Below are positions 44,994 to 55,512 of a stretch of DNA of 64,000 bases, one piece after another. The position numbers were made by a program, and so were the translations under genes. The notes beneath the pieces were generated by a model. That model searched no databases, had not been told where the DNA came from, and worked only from the letters and a program-made list of their open reading frames with translations. The stretch's first letter is position 1; each line of letters starts with the position of its first letter. The stretch comes from JAGQOZ01 sp041399205 (GTDB lineage: Bacteria; Planctomycetota; Planctomycetia; Pirellulales; Pirellulaceae), in contig JAWKTK010000007.1 of NCBI GenBank assembly GCA_041399205.1, positions 124,001 through 188,000 of the forward strand, in the 5' to 3' direction.

Positions 44994-47902
44994 TTATCGC
45001 AGTTGGCTAAGGAACTGAATCAGGTCCGCCACGTCTTGTAACCGTCAGGCGCGAACTATCTTCTGTGGCATGGTCAGAGATTGGATGCCGAATTCGATTC
45101 CGATGTCTCTCGGTCTAACTCAATCCTGCACCGAACTGACTTGGACCTGAAATTTTGTATCGTCAACTTGACGAACCACTCCCGACAGTGTGCGACCGTC
45201 GCGGCATTGACGAATAAGAGTGACATAATTCGAATTGATTTGGACGGAAGGCCTGACGATGGCAAACAGAATCTCGTCGGGGCGAAACCGACTGCCAACA
45301 TTTGCTAGATTCGGACCAATCGATTCGATCCCTTCTTTCCACCGAATGACACGATCTACATTGCAAACCGTCCGACAATTCAAACAACTGACGGCCGCGA
45401 TCTGCGTCTCCGTGCAGTGCTGCGATTTCGCTAAAACCGATGCTGCCGCCAATGCGTTTCTTGCATCTCCGGTGGCAAGAACCTTTCAAACAAATCTTGC
45501 GTCAACGGCGTCCCTGTCGATGACGCGTGACCAAGCAATATCTTGTGTGGCGATCCAGAAGAAAACATGCCAACATCAACGGCGTGTTGCAACGCCACTG
45601 CGGACGATGTGTTATACGGCGATTACGGCGGCGCCATTCGTTCGAATCTGGCGCTGCATGGCAACTGCGGACAAGCTCGTCAAGCGTTTCCTCAACCGCA
45701 GCGTCAACCGTTTGCGTAGAGGCGGCGTCAGCCGCTGTCCTGGAAGCGATTGAATCCAATCGTAAATCAATTTGATGCCGTCCACATCAGAACTGGATGA
45801 ACCGGCATAGGGCATCCGTCCTGGTCCCAATTTGGCTAAACGATAATACAAGACACTTCGTTCCGGATGACCAGACACCACCAACGCGGCGTCGCGCAAG
45901 CCAAAATCACCGTGCATCGGCCGTTCGCCAAACAGCTTCATCCGTTCTGGGTTCGAACCAATATCCAGGTCAATCGTCGCGTTTCCACCCGCTTCACGCG
46001 CGTGACACGGGCGACAGTTCACGTGCAAATACGAACGAGCACGTTGTGCCAAATCACCGTCTTCTTGGTAAGGATCTTGTAGATGTCGCGAATCATCAGG
46101 ATCCACGCGAGCTACGTCCGTAGCCAATCCAATATCCTGAAAGTACTGCAATTGTGACATTGTCGTGTCACTGATCTGGGTTGAGCAGTCGAGTTGACTG
46201 GTTGTGAAGCCGATGACGTATTCGATTTCTCGATTGTGGCAGACGATACATTCGTTGCGACTATGAAATCGCCAGCGAATCGGCTCGACACGATCTCGCT
46301 GCTGCACGATCCATTCGGATGTTGCACCTTCCGCTGGCACTAGTTCCGCATCCGTTTGTTCGGCATTCCAGCGATAGGAATAGCCGGCCCATTCGCCGGC
46401 TTGTTTGGTCAGCACTTGGGTTTCCACTTTGCGAAGCCGCGTCATCTTAGTGGCTTCGTCCCAAACCGGCAACGAATAGGTTTTGGCCAGAACACTCGCT
46501 TCCGGCAGCACCCATGCCTTATTTTGCTTTGGTTTCGCTTGTTCGACTCCCGGAATTCCCACGTGTCGAACCGCAGTAGCACCATCGGCCCATCGAGAAG
46601 CTCGAATCCGATAGGGCCACACGCCCGGTTGCGGCTGTAACAAATCCATATTTTCGAACAAGCCCGATTCGCTCAGCTTGACAGGAAAGGCAGCTGCGGA
46701 TTTTGCCTGTGCATTGTCAATCAACCGATAGATTTTACCCTGATGATCAACCACCAGGATTTCACCATTTAGTCCTGGAGTAAAACAAGTGATCTTGATC
46801 CGAGTAGCCGCCAGATGTCGCTGCCAGACCACTTGCTGTCCGTCATGTTTGACGGCCCAAATATTCCCCGTTTCATAATCGCCATACAAGTACGCTCCTT
46901 GCAGCTCCGGCCACAGGCTACCTCGATAAACAAATCCGCCGGTCAGACTGCGAGATTCACTGTGTGGGTGTTCTACCGTGTTACGGACAATCGGACCGGG
47001 ACCAATCTGGCGTTCCAATTGAAACGGATGATTCGCCTCCATAATGGGCCAGCCATAGTTTTCGCCTTTGCGAACCAACTGGGCCGATTCCCACAGATCT
47101 TGACCATTGATGCCGGTCCAAAGTTGATCCGAAATGATGTCGTACGTCAGTCGCCAAGGGTTGCGCAGGCCGTAGGCATAGATTTCCGGGCGAACGTTTT
47201 CTTGGCCGACAAATGGATTGTCTGCGGGAATCGAATACGCTTGATTCGCTTGCACATGGTCCACGTCAATGCGCAGGATCGAACCGGGCAGGTCATCCAA
47301 ACGCTGTCCGGTGTCGTGTTCGTCCGAAGTCGAAGAACCATCTCCGGCAGAAAGATACATCACCCCGGCTTTGTCAAACATGATACCTCCACCATCATGT
47401 CCTGCCGATGGCCAAGCGATGATCAACTGGACGAATCATCCGCAATCGCGCTTGGGAGTCACGATCCATGGAATAGCGAAGAATTTCATTCGTGCGCAAA
47501 CGATGCATCTCGACGATTGCCAAAGAAATAGATGAATCCGTTTTGTTCGAAATCGGGGTGAAACGCAAAGCTGTAAACCAGATGCCGAAGTTCCAGCAGC
47601 AGTTCGGCGTCTTCGGCCGAACCAGCCGGGCGAACGCGAAGGATCCGAGTCGGACCGTTCCAATTCACGACATGCTGAACCAACAAATACGTGTCGGTGG
47701 CGGGTTCGCGTTCCAAGTAGACTAAATTCGGCATTTCGAACTTGGGAAAGGCCAATTCGACGGTGAACGGTTTGGGTGGATCGGGTGTCCCAATGAATCG
47801 AGACGTAGTCCAGACGGTTCGCGGTGACGGTTCCGCCAGTGATTCGGAAGTGGACTGAGCCAAAACGACCAGCAACAGAGCCCAAGAGTGTCTTCGCACC
47901 AT
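44994..47902 (-). pseudogene. secreted PQQ-type sugar dehydrogenase with heme c domains, frameshifted
   Basis: ATG 47902 starts with a signal peptide (SWALLLVVLAQSTSESLA). About 90-420 is the glucose/sorbosone dehydrogenase beta-propeller (FAFHPDFEQNGFIYF, HDGGGIMFDKAGVMYLSAGDG, PEIYAYGLRNPWRLTYD, GENYGWP, GDYETGNIWAV). A middle region contains CIVCHNRE and VNCRPCHARE, two heme-binding CxxCH sites, and the C-terminal planctomycete heme domain has CRSCHSVE, IGPNLANVGSRF and DGRTLSGVVRQ. The stop is at 44994. Shifts occur at about 47430-47500 (two), 45660, 45590 and several between 45300 and 45060. Repaired length is about 970 residues. It probably oxidises sugars or alcohols in the periplasm and passes electrons to its own hemes. 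Confidence 0.82.
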
Positions 47903-48176
47903 TCGTAAACCCCAATTTTTCCTTGCAGCAAGATGCGTGTAACCGGTGCCTGGCAATGGCGAACTTGGCGTTCGGCGACTTGGCGTTTTGATCCATTTCT
48001 GACAAGCGAGCAAATCGCCTGAACTTCGGTACAAGAAATGCAAAAGCAGTCGCCCCTATTAGAAACGGCGTTCCAGGCCGCGTCCACCGCGGTCGAATGA
48101 ACATTTTTTGCCCCAGCTGGACAAAATACATCATCGTTCTTTAGCAAGAATCGGAGGACATTTTTTAGTTCGAAAC

Positions 48177-48902
48177 ATGGAAGGAATACATTTCGAAATT
48201 TCGCCTCAACCGGACGACGAAACATGCGGTCCAACATGTCTTCATGCCGTCTACCGCCATTTTGAAGGTGAAACGCTCAGCCTAGAAGAAGTCATACACG
48301 AATGCGATTCACTGCAAGAAGGAGGAACGCTGGCGTCATTGCTGGGCGCTCACGCACTGCGGCGAGGGTACGACGCGACCATCTATTCGTTCAATCTGAA
48401 CGTCTTTGACCCCAGTTGGTTTCGTAACGAATCGATTTCTTTGGTCGAAAAGCTTTACGCTCAAATTGATGCCAAACCGGGCGACAAGCTACGGATCGCC
48501 AGCGAAGCCTATATCGAATTCCTCAAGCTCGGTGGTCGAATTCGCATGGAAGATCTGACCAGACGATTGATCCGATCCTACTTGGCTCGTTCGCTCCCGA
48601 TCCTGGTTGGCCTGAGCGCCACCTACCTGTACCAAGCACCTCGCGAAGTCGCCCCCAAATGGGATCCCGATGACGTCTGCGGACTTCCGGCCGGGCACTT
48701 TGTGGTACTTTGCGGCTACGACCAATTGAACAAAGAAGTCCGCATTGCCGATCCCTATCTGCCGAACCCGTTTGCTCCGCGAGAAAACTACTATTCGATC
48801 GATGTGGATCGAGTGGTCTGTGCCATTCTGTTGGGCATTGTCACGTACGACGCGAATCTACTGATCCTGCGTCCCAGTAAATCCAGAAGGAACGAAGATT
48901 GA
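48177..48902 (+). CDS. C39-like (papain-fold) cysteine peptidase
   Basis: A 241-residue protein of the C39-like peptidase group. A plausible triad is C17 in DDETCGPTCL, H174 in LPAGHFVVLCGYD and D192 in VRIADPYLPNP. It lacks a transporter domain and a signal peptide, so it acts in the cytoplasm, unlike bacteriocin-exporter C39 domains. ATG 48177 begins at the conserved EISPQPDDET block; GGAGG lies unusually far, 22 bases upstream. The stop TGA overlaps the TTG start of the ATP-grasp gene, so the two are translationally coupled. In this operon it could trim, cleave or transfer a peptide made by the two ligases downstream. Confidence 0.82.
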   Translation: MEGIHFEISPQPDDETCGPTCLHAVYRHFEGETLSLEEVIHECDSLQEGGTLASLLGAHALRRGYDATIYSFNLNVFDPSWFRNESISLVEKLYAQIDAKPGDKLRIASEAYIEFLKLGGRIRMEDLTRRLIRSYLARSLPILVGLSATYLYQAPREVAPKWDPDDVCGLPAGHFVVLCGYDQLNKEVRIADPYLPNPFAPRENYYSIDVDRVVCAILLGIVTYDANLLILRPSKSRRNED

Positions 48903-50366
48903 CTATCCTGATTGTTGTAAATGACCCTAAAAAATGGCCTTTTGATATTCCCGACGTAGAAGTCGTTGAAGCTCGCAGCTACCTGACCAAGCCGGAATAC
49001 AGTGAATTGCGGACGGCCAAAGTTTTCAATCTGTGCAAATCGTATCGATACCAAACCATCGGCTATTATGTTTCTCTGTTGGCGGAAGCGCGAGGTCACA
49101 AACCGCAGCCTAGCGTGGCCACCATCCAGGGCATGAAGTCCCGAGACATGATTCGACTGGTCTCGAATGAACTAGACAAACTCATGCAGACCAGCTTGAG
49201 TCGGATTTCGTCTGACAAGTTTACGCTGAGTGTTTATTTCGGCCGCAACTTGGCCAAACGATACGATCGCTTGAGCCTGCATTTGTACAACTTGTTTCAG
49301 TCGCCGCTGTTACGAGCCCAATTTGTCAAGAACAACGACCATTGGTCGCTGCGAAATGTGTCGACCATCGCCGCCAACGAAATTCCCAAGAGCCACGCCG
49401 ATTTTGTGGCGAGAGTTGCCGCGGAACACTTTGCTGGGCGAAGATCACGAGTTCGCCGTAAAACACCAGCTCGCTATGATCTGGCCATCTTACGACCCTC
49501 AGAGGCCGAACTCCTTCAAGACGAAAAGGCACTCGAAAAAGTTCGCCAAGGCTGCCGAGCAACTGGCTATTCGCACGGAATTTGTAACGAAAGACGACTT
49601 CGCTCGAATCCCCGAATTTGACGCACTTTTCATTCGAGAAACCACGTATGTCAATCATCATACGTACCAGTTTTCACAACGCGCGGCGAACGAAGGTCTT
49701 GTCGTTATCGACGATCCACTTTCCATTCTGCGCTGCACCAATAAGGTCTATCTAGCCGAGTTGCTGAGTCGCTGCAAAATTCCCACTCCCAAAACGCTGG
49801 TGGTTCACCGAGGCAATTTGGACAAACTGATTCCAACTCTGGGATTGCCGGCGGTTCTGAAAAAGCCAGACAGTGCGTTTTCGCAGGGCGTCACCAAAGT
49901 GGAGGACGAACAAGCGTTGCTGGAACAGTTGGACCGCATGTTCGACGAATCAGATCTAGTGGTAGCCCAAGAATATTTGCCCACGACATTCGATTGGCGA
50001 ATCGGCATTCTGGATCAACGTCCATTCTATGCCTGCAAATATCATATGGCACGCAACCATTGGCAGATCATTCGACAGGAAGACAATGGTTCGGGCCGCT
50101 ACGGAAAAGTAGAAGCGCTGCCGGTAGAGTTGGCACCTCGCAAAGCAGTCAGCGTTGCACTGAAGGCAGCCAATCTGATCGGTAACGGCCTGTACGGTGT
50201 AGATGTCAAACAGTCTGGCGACCAGTTCTACGTGATTGAAGTCAACGACAATCCGACGATTGACGCTGGGCAAGAAGACAAGATTTTGCGAGATGACATC
50301 TATCGTCGAATCATGGAACTTTTCCTGACACGGATCGAAGCCATCAAACAAGGAGCTCGCAACTAA
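48899..50366 (+). pseudogene. RimK-type ATP-grasp ligase with N-terminal domain, two frameshifts
   Basis: A carboxylate-amine ligase related to RimK, about 488 residues when repaired. The N-terminal 200 residues (TILIVVNDPKKWPFDIP, FNLCKSYRYQTIGYYVSLLA, TLSVYFGRNL) form the extra domain seen in this RimK-like subfamily. The ATP-grasp domain follows: EFDALFIRETTYVNHHTY, VIDDPLSILRCTNKVYLAELL, PAVLKKPDSAFSQGV, VAQEYLPTTFDWRIGIL and YVIEVNDNPTID (metal-binding Glu/Asn). Shifts at about 49490 and 49560 split the domain boundary (RYDLAIL, then KFAKAAEQLAIRTE). It starts at TTG 48899; the stop shares one base with the next ATG. It forms amide bonds, likely adding an amino acid to a peptide or small acid. 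Confidence 0.87.
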
Positions 50367-51574
50367 TGACCTATCACCTGTTTGAAGTCACGGGCGTGGA
50401 ACTGGAATACATGATTGTCGACGCTGAATCATTGGACGTCAGCCCGATTGCCGATCAGTTGATCCATCATGCATGTGGAAGCTACGCCTCCGATGTGGAT
50501 CGAGGTACGATCTCGTGGTCCAACGAATTGGCTCGCCACGTCATCGAGCTGAAAACGACGGAACCAACCACTTCGTTGACCAATCTACATGATGCATTTC
50601 ACCAACAAGTCCATGACATCAATCATCACTTGCAGTCGCTAAACGCTTTGCTGCTACCCACGGCCATGCACCCGTGGATGCAACCTGACGAAGAGTTTCA
50701 AGTTTGGCCACACGACTACAATGAAACCTACGAAGCATTCAATGAAATATTCGATTGCCGCGGCCACGGTTGGTCGAATCTACAAAGCATGCACCTGAAC
50801 CTGCCGTTTGCCAATGATCACGAGTTCGCTCGTCTGCACGCCGCCATTCGCTTGGTGCTGCCGATCCTGCCGGCGATTGCCGCTAGTTCGCCTTTTATGG
50901 AAGGGAATTCAACCGAATTTCTCGACAACCGCTTGGAAGTCTATCGCACGAACGCTCGTCGCATCCCGCAAGTCACCGGTGATGTGATTCCCGAACCAGT
51001 CTATTCGCACGCCGACTATGAAACGCAGATTCTGCAACCGCTGTACCAAGCGATTTCGCCTTTTGATACAGACGCCATTTTGCAGCACGAATGGCTCAAC
51101 GCGCGCGGCGCGATCGCTCGATTCGAACGGAACGCAATTGAAATTCGAGTGCTAGATCTTCAAGAATGTCCGCGAGCGGACTTGGGTATTGCGCAATTGG
51201 TCGTCGCATTGCTGAAGCAGCTCGCGAGCGTTGACCAGCATGCCTTCGAACAACAAAAGGCGTTCCCAACGGACCGCTTGGCAGCCATTTTTCGCCGAGT
51301 GATCCGAACCGCCGACCGTACCGTCATTGACGACGTGGAATACTTACGACTATTCGGTATTTGTGGAACCGAATTGTCCGCGTCCGAATTGTGGCACAAT
51401 CTATTGCAAACACTGAAGCCGCAGTCAACCTGGAGCGACGAAGAAGAACGTACGATTCGCCAAATGGTTGATCGAGGTTGTCTGGCGCGACAGCTTTTGA
51501 ATTCGTCCCATCACTTGGTTCGTACCTACCGAAGACTAGCCGAATGCCTGGCACAGAATTCATTGTACGCCTGA
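50366..51574 (+). CDS. GCS2-type carboxylate-amine ligase (glutamate-cysteine ligase family 2)
   Basis: A 402-residue ligase of the glutamine-synthetase-like GCS2 fold (YbdK/EgtA relatives). The N-terminal VTGVELEYMIVD has the metal-binding Glu pair of the family, followed by ELKTTEP, WSNLQSMHLNLPF, SSPFMEGNSTEFLDNRLEVYR and AIEIRVLDLQECP. These enzymes join the gamma-carboxyl of glutamate, or another acid, to an amine using ATP. It lies between an ATP-grasp ligase and an N-formylglutamate amidohydrolase with almost no spacing, so its product is probably shared with them. True substrate unknown. Confidence 0.88.
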   Translation: MTYHLFEVTGVELEYMIVDAESLDVSPIADQLIHHACGSYASDVDRGTISWSNELARHVIELKTTEPTTSLTNLHDAFHQQVHDINHHLQSLNALLLPTAMHPWMQPDEEFQVWPHDYNETYEAFNEIFDCRGHGWSNLQSMHLNLPFANDHEFARLHAAIRLVLPILPAIAASSPFMEGNSTEFLDNRLEVYRTNARRIPQVTGDVIPEPVYSHADYETQILQPLYQAISPFDTDAILQHEWLNARGAIARFERNAIEIRVLDLQECPRADLGIAQLVVALLKQLASVDQHAFEQQKAFPTDRLAAIFRRVIRTADRTVIDDVEYLRLFGICGTELSASELWHNLLQTLKPQSTWSDEEERTIRQMVDRGCLARQLLNSSHHLVRTYRRLAECLAQNSLYA

Positions 51575-51593
51575 ATTGGATGACACAAGTTTA

Positions 51594-52295
51594 ATGCATC
51601 TGATCCTGACCTGCGAACACGGCGGTAATCAAGTCCCGCGAGCGTATCGCGTTTGCTTTACGCACGCACAACAAATGCTCGCTACACACCGAGGTTACGA
51701 TATTGGCGCACTGTCTTTGGCGCAGTCACTGGCCCATCATTTCACCGCGCCCCTTCATTCTTCCAAGGTGACTCGGTTGCTGATCGAACTGAACCGATCG
51801 CTTCACCACCGTAGTCTATTTTCTGAATTCACCGCTGGCCTGGCCTCGGAAACCAAGCGGCAAATCATCGATACGTTTTACTTGCCCTATCGCACGCAAG
51901 TGGAAACGGCGATTCGCGAAACCGTTGGCAAAAAGCGTCAAGTGCTACACGTTTCCGTTCACACGTTTACGCCGCAGTTAAACGAGCAGGTTCGCGTGGC
52001 TGACGTGGGGCTGCTATATTCGCCGCAGCGAACCAACGAAAACGTCTTTGCCAAGTCGTGGCAAACGGCAATTCGCGACGTTTTCCCGAATTGGACCGTG
52101 CGACGAAACTATCCCTATCGAGGCAGTTCGGACGGATTCACAACCTACCTGCGGACTCAGTTTTCGCCAGATTTGTACTTAGGGCTGGAACTGGAAGTCA
52201 ATCAAAAGCACGCAGCGAATGCTCGATTCTGGCGAAGCACCGTCGCTCGCGGAGTTGCGGAGTCCCTGGAAACGGCATTGCGACGACATTCGTAA
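51594..52295 (+). CDS. N-formylglutamate amidohydrolase family hydrolase
   Basis: A zinc-dependent amidohydrolase of the HutG-2/FGase family, 233 residues. ATG 51594 is chosen because the family starts at LILTCEHGGNQVP; TTG 51576 is in frame. Other features are RGYDIGALSLAQSLA, LLIELNRSLHHRSLFS, HVSVHTFTP and YRGSSDGFTTYLR. In classic cases it frees glutamate from N-formylglutamate in histidine breakdown, but no hut gene is nearby. As last gene of the amidoligase operon it more likely removes an N-acyl group or a terminal glutamate from the product. Confidence 0.88.
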   Translation: MHLILTCEHGGNQVPRAYRVCFTHAQQMLATHRGYDIGALSLAQSLAHHFTAPLHSSKVTRLLIELNRSLHHRSLFSEFTAGLASETKRQIIDTFYLPYRTQVETAIRETVGKKRQVLHVSVHTFTPQLNEQVRVADVGLLYSPQRTNENVFAKSWQTAIRDVFPNWTVRRNYPYRGSSDGFTTYLRTQFSPDLYLGLELEVNQKHAANARFWRSTVARGVAESLETALRRHS

Positions 52296-52310
52296 GCCAA
52301 GAACCAGAGC

Positions 52311-52434
52311 GATAGGACTCGTCACCTCGTCCACTACCATCAATAGGACTCGTCACCTCGTCCACCACCATCAATAGGACTCGTCGCCTCGTCCACCACC
52401 ATCGATAGGACTCGTCACCTCGTCCACTACAAGA
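52311..52434. repeat. four 31-bp tandem repeats
   Basis: Units start at 52311, 52342, 52373 and 52404, each of the form RATAGGACTCGTCACCTCGT followed by CCACYACCATC; the last unit ends AAG instead of ATC. They fill the gap between the convergent N-formylglutamate amidohydrolase and sulfatase genes. GGAC and GTCC at the ends of the core could pair. Confidence 0.9.
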
Positions 52435-52445
52435 TCCACTTTACA

Positions 52446-53813
52446 TCACAGAGGAATGGCCAGTTGATCAGGTGCGGGCTGCACGCCGGCGAGGTGTTCT
52501 TCGATCAGTCGTTTCAACCGCGAGACAACGTTGGAGTTCTTTTCCGCGATGTCATACTGTTCGCCGGGATCAACTTCCACGTCATACAACAGTGGAGGAT
52601 CATGTTCGATAGGCGGGCGTCCGTAATGTACGGGCTCGCGGCTACGCAAATGCAGCTTGTAGTTTTCGTGGCGAACCGCGTACAGTTCGCCTCGAGTGTA
52701 ATAGAACATCGACTTCCGTGGGCTCGATCCATTCCCTTGCAAAACGGCCGACAGATCCAGCGAATCCATCGTGCGATCGCTTGGCACCGATCCGCCGGAC
52801 AAACTGGCGAACGTAGCCATGAGGTCGGTCGTACAGCCCATTTCCGTCACCACACTGCCAGCTTCAATCTGATCTGGCCACCAAAATATCGTGGGAACTC
52901 GCATGCCCCCTTCAAACGTCGTCCCCTTTCCCGCTCGTAACAAACCGGCAGAACCTCCATTCAACCGTTGCGAAAGCCACGGGCCATTGTCACTGGTGAA
53001 CACGACCAGCGTGTTCTGTGACAATCCTGTGTCACGCAATGTTTGCAGAATCTGCCCAACGGACCAATCAAGTTCCTGAACAACGTCTCCATACAGTCCT
53101 CGGCTACTACGGCCTTTGAAATCATTCGACGCAAAGATGGGAATATGCGGCATGGTGTGCGGCAGATAAAGAAAGAACGGCGTCTCTGCGTCTTGCGACT
53201 CCAAGAATTCGATCGCCGCTTCTGTGTAGCGTTTAGTGACGGTGGTCTGATCGGTCGGTCGTTCGATCACATCTTCATTTCGCATCAGCGGCACACCACC
53301 GTTGGCGTGCATATCGTTGGAATACGGAATGCCAAAGTAGCTGTCAAAGCCTTGCATACGAGGCAAAAATTGCGGCAAATGTCCTAAATGCCATTTGCCG
53401 ATGCAGGCAGTGTTATAACCTTGGTCTTTCAGCATTTCAGCGATGGTAATTTCTTCCGCTGGCAATCCGCCGCCGCTGTCCGGAAACAAGACAACTCGCT
53501 TTGGCGACGTCATGCCATTGCGGATGGGCAAACGACCGGTCAACAATCCAGCTCGGCTGGGCGTGCACACCGGCGCCGCCACGTAGAAGCTGGTCCACTT
53601 CTGACCGTCCGCCGCCATTCGATCTAGATTCGGAGTACGAATATTCGGATTCCCAAAACATCCCAAATCGCCATAGCCCAGATCATCACAGAAGATAACA
53701 ACAAAGTTCGGAGAAGCTGCCTGAATCCTGTCGGTTGTGTCTGCCAACGACAGCATTACCAACAGAGCAGAAAGGCGAAGAGTAACATTGCGAAACGTAT
53801 TTGCGGCGTTCAT
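52446..53813 (-). CDS. secreted sulfatase (arylsulfatase family)
   Basis: A 455-residue type I sulfatase. Signal peptide: LRLSALLVMLSLADTTDRIQA. The formylglycine motif is CTPSRAGLLTGR with Cys at 83, metal ligands are in VVIFCDDLGYGDLG, and GKWHLG, LPHTMPH and FTSDNGPW are the other active-site blocks. Such enzymes remove sulfate from algal polysaccharides; Pirellulaceae carry dozens. ATG 53813 is the start that leaves a normal signal peptide. It lies 11 bases after the second sulfatase gene, in one operon. Confidence 0.94.
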   Translation of the reverse strand: MNAANTFRNVTLRLSALLVMLSLADTTDRIQAASPNFVVIFCDDLGYGDLGCFGNPNIRTPNLDRMAADGQKWTSFYVAAPVCTPSRAGLLTGRLPIRNGMTSPKRVVLFPDSGGGLPAEEITIAEMLKDQGYNTACIGKWHLGHLPQFLPRMQGFDSYFGIPYSNDMHANGGVPLMRNEDVIERPTDQTTVTKRYTEAAIEFLESQDAETPFFLYLPHTMPHIPIFASNDFKGRSSRGLYGDVVQELDWSVGQILQTLRDTGLSQNTLVVFTSDNGPWLSQRLNGGSAGLLRAGKGTTFEGGMRVPTIFWWPDQIEAGSVVTEMGCTTDLMATFASLSGGSVPSDRTMDSLDLSAVLQGNGSSPRKSMFYYTRGELYAVRHENYKLHLRSREPVHYGRPPIEHDPPLLYDVEVDPGEQYDIAEKNSNVVSRLKRLIEEHLAGVQPAPDQLAIPL

Positions 53814-53824
53814 TCTGGAAGTTC

Positions 53825-55126
53825 CTATTCTTTGTTCGGCGACCACCACGCGTTTAGATTCGCTTGAAGTTCGGCGACTCGGTCCGGATTGATATTCGCC
53901 AAATTCGAATTTTCGTGCGGATCGTTTGCTAAATCATATAGTTCAACCTGGTTCGAATCAGCCAGCAAGTCAGGCTGAATCAATTTCCAGTTGCCTTGAA
54001 TCACCCACCGATATTTGAGCGACTTGGCAGGATCATCAACATCTACAACGTCATGCTCTAGGATTTCTCCGTACAGCGTATCGCGATCCTTCAAAGCCTC
54101 AGGATCCAACAGATTCCGTCCCGGCAGATCAGCAGGGACAGCCATGCCACAGGCAGTCAGAATAGTGGGAGCTAAGTCAATGCTACTGACCAAAGTTTGC
54201 GAGTCCATTTTGGGCTGCACGGTTTTGGGCCAGCGAACCATCACGGGAGTCCGAATGCCACCTTCATTGGGCGAACGCTTTGATCGTGGTGCATAGGCCG
54301 ATTCGTTGGGCAAGTTAATCCAGCCGTTGTCGGTGACATACAAGACCAATGTCTCTTCGGCAATGCCTTGCTTATCGACGTGATCCAGCAACTGCCCAAC
54401 CGTTTCATCAAACCATTCGCACATGGCCCAGTATTTGGCAATGGGCAATGAATCGATCTTGTCCTGATACTTCTGTAGCAAGCGTTCTGGAGGATTATGT
54501 GGTGTGTGCGGCAAAAAAGGTGCATACCACACAAAGAACGGTTTGTCTTCCGCTACCGCTTGGTCCATAAACTTGGTAACCGGCTCTAGGCCTTGCCGAC
54601 CAATGGTCAGGCCGTCATCACCGTGTCGCCCGCCAGGTTGCGGAAATCCTCGAGTCATACCGGCGGAGAATCCGCCTCGCGAAAAATTACCTTCCCACCA
54701 CTTTCCAGATTGATGCGAAACAAATCCGATCTCTGCAAGCCATTTCGGCAGCGTTCCCACCGCATCAATGTGCGAAATTAAATGTTCGCGGCGTTGATTG
54801 TATTGCGGATTATTGCGACCGGGCACGCCATCTACGACAGCCGGATCATTGCCCACAATCTTGTGCTGATGAGGATACAGGCCGGTGATCATGGTCGCCA
54901 AACTGGGACGACATAAACTGGACGGCACGTAGCCTCGAGTAAACGTGAGACTATCCTTGGCCAATTGATCGATGTTCGGCGTTTGAATATGCGAGTGGCC
55001 CATGAAGCTGTAGTCGGTCCACGCTTGGTCATCTGAAATAATCAGTATGACATTTGGCGGTTTCGCAAAATTGGGCTGCGCTATCCCCAACAGAAGCAGC
55101 ACGCCAACTAAAACTCCCCAACGCAT
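53825..55126 (-). CDS. secreted sulfatase, second copy
   Basis: A 433-residue type I sulfatase with signal peptide RWGVLVGVLLLLGIAQPNFA. The sulfatase motif is CRPSLATMITG with Cys at 72 (Ser of the usual C-x-P-S-R kept, Arg changed to Leu), metal ligands are in VILIISDDQAW, and FLPHTPHNPP, YVTDNGWINL and GGIRTPVMVRWP follow. It is clearly different from its operon partner, so the pair probably attacks two linkages of the same sulfated glycan. The CRPSL form is common in the heparan-type subgroup. Confidence 0.92.
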   Translation of the reverse strand: MRWGVLVGVLLLLGIAQPNFAKPPNVILIISDDQAWTDYSFMGHSHIQTPNIDQLAKDSLTFTRGYVPSSLCRPSLATMITGLYPHQHKIVGNDPAVVDGVPGRNNPQYNQRREHLISHIDAVGTLPKWLAEIGFVSHQSGKWWEGNFSRGGFSAGMTRGFPQPGGRHGDDGLTIGRQGLEPVTKFMDQAVAEDKPFFVWYAPFLPHTPHNPPERLLQKYQDKIDSLPIAKYWAMCEWFDETVGQLLDHVDKQGIAEETLVLYVTDNGWINLPNESAYAPRSKRSPNEGGIRTPVMVRWPKTVQPKMDSQTLVSSIDLAPTILTACGMAVPADLPGRNLLDPEALKDRDTLYGEILEHDVVDVDDPAKSLKYRWVIQGNWKLIQPDLLADSNQVELYDLANDPHENSNLANINPDRVAELQANLNAWWSPNKE

Positions 55127-55512
55127 CAGCTATTCCCTTTGCTCGCAAGAATCGTCTTCTTCAGCCAGACAACATCGGCTTGCTACACCCGAAATTCGTC
55201 GTCCAAGCCCTGAAAGATAACATCTCGAACTCTCGCTGCAACCTACATCACAGATTACACCAGTCGAAAAAGTACTTATTCTTTGTGCGTATTCTTTGCG
55301 TATTCTTTGTGCCACGCACAACACTCTTGCCCTATGCCCAGCCATCCATTACCCGCTACGCATGCCTCGCCCCCTCTCTTCTGTTACGTGCCATCCACAA
55401 TCCTATTGCCTTAGCGAAGCCAACGCGTCCAACTCCTAACCAACCGGGCCGGATGTCGAACGGCATTCGGCCCATTCGCCATTCCTGCATTTTTGTGTGG
55501 GGAGGCAGGCTG
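55127..55512. other. gene-free stretch
   Basis: 386 bases between the sulfatase operon and the pentapeptide gene. It contains a short direct repeat (TATTCTTTG three times, 55277-55311) and no recognised gene; promoter elements for the sulfatases are expected here but I cannot fix them. Confidence 0.5.

Noticed and set aside
52311..52434. CRISPR array
   Set aside because: The 31-base units are directly adjacent with no spacers, and there is no cas gene.
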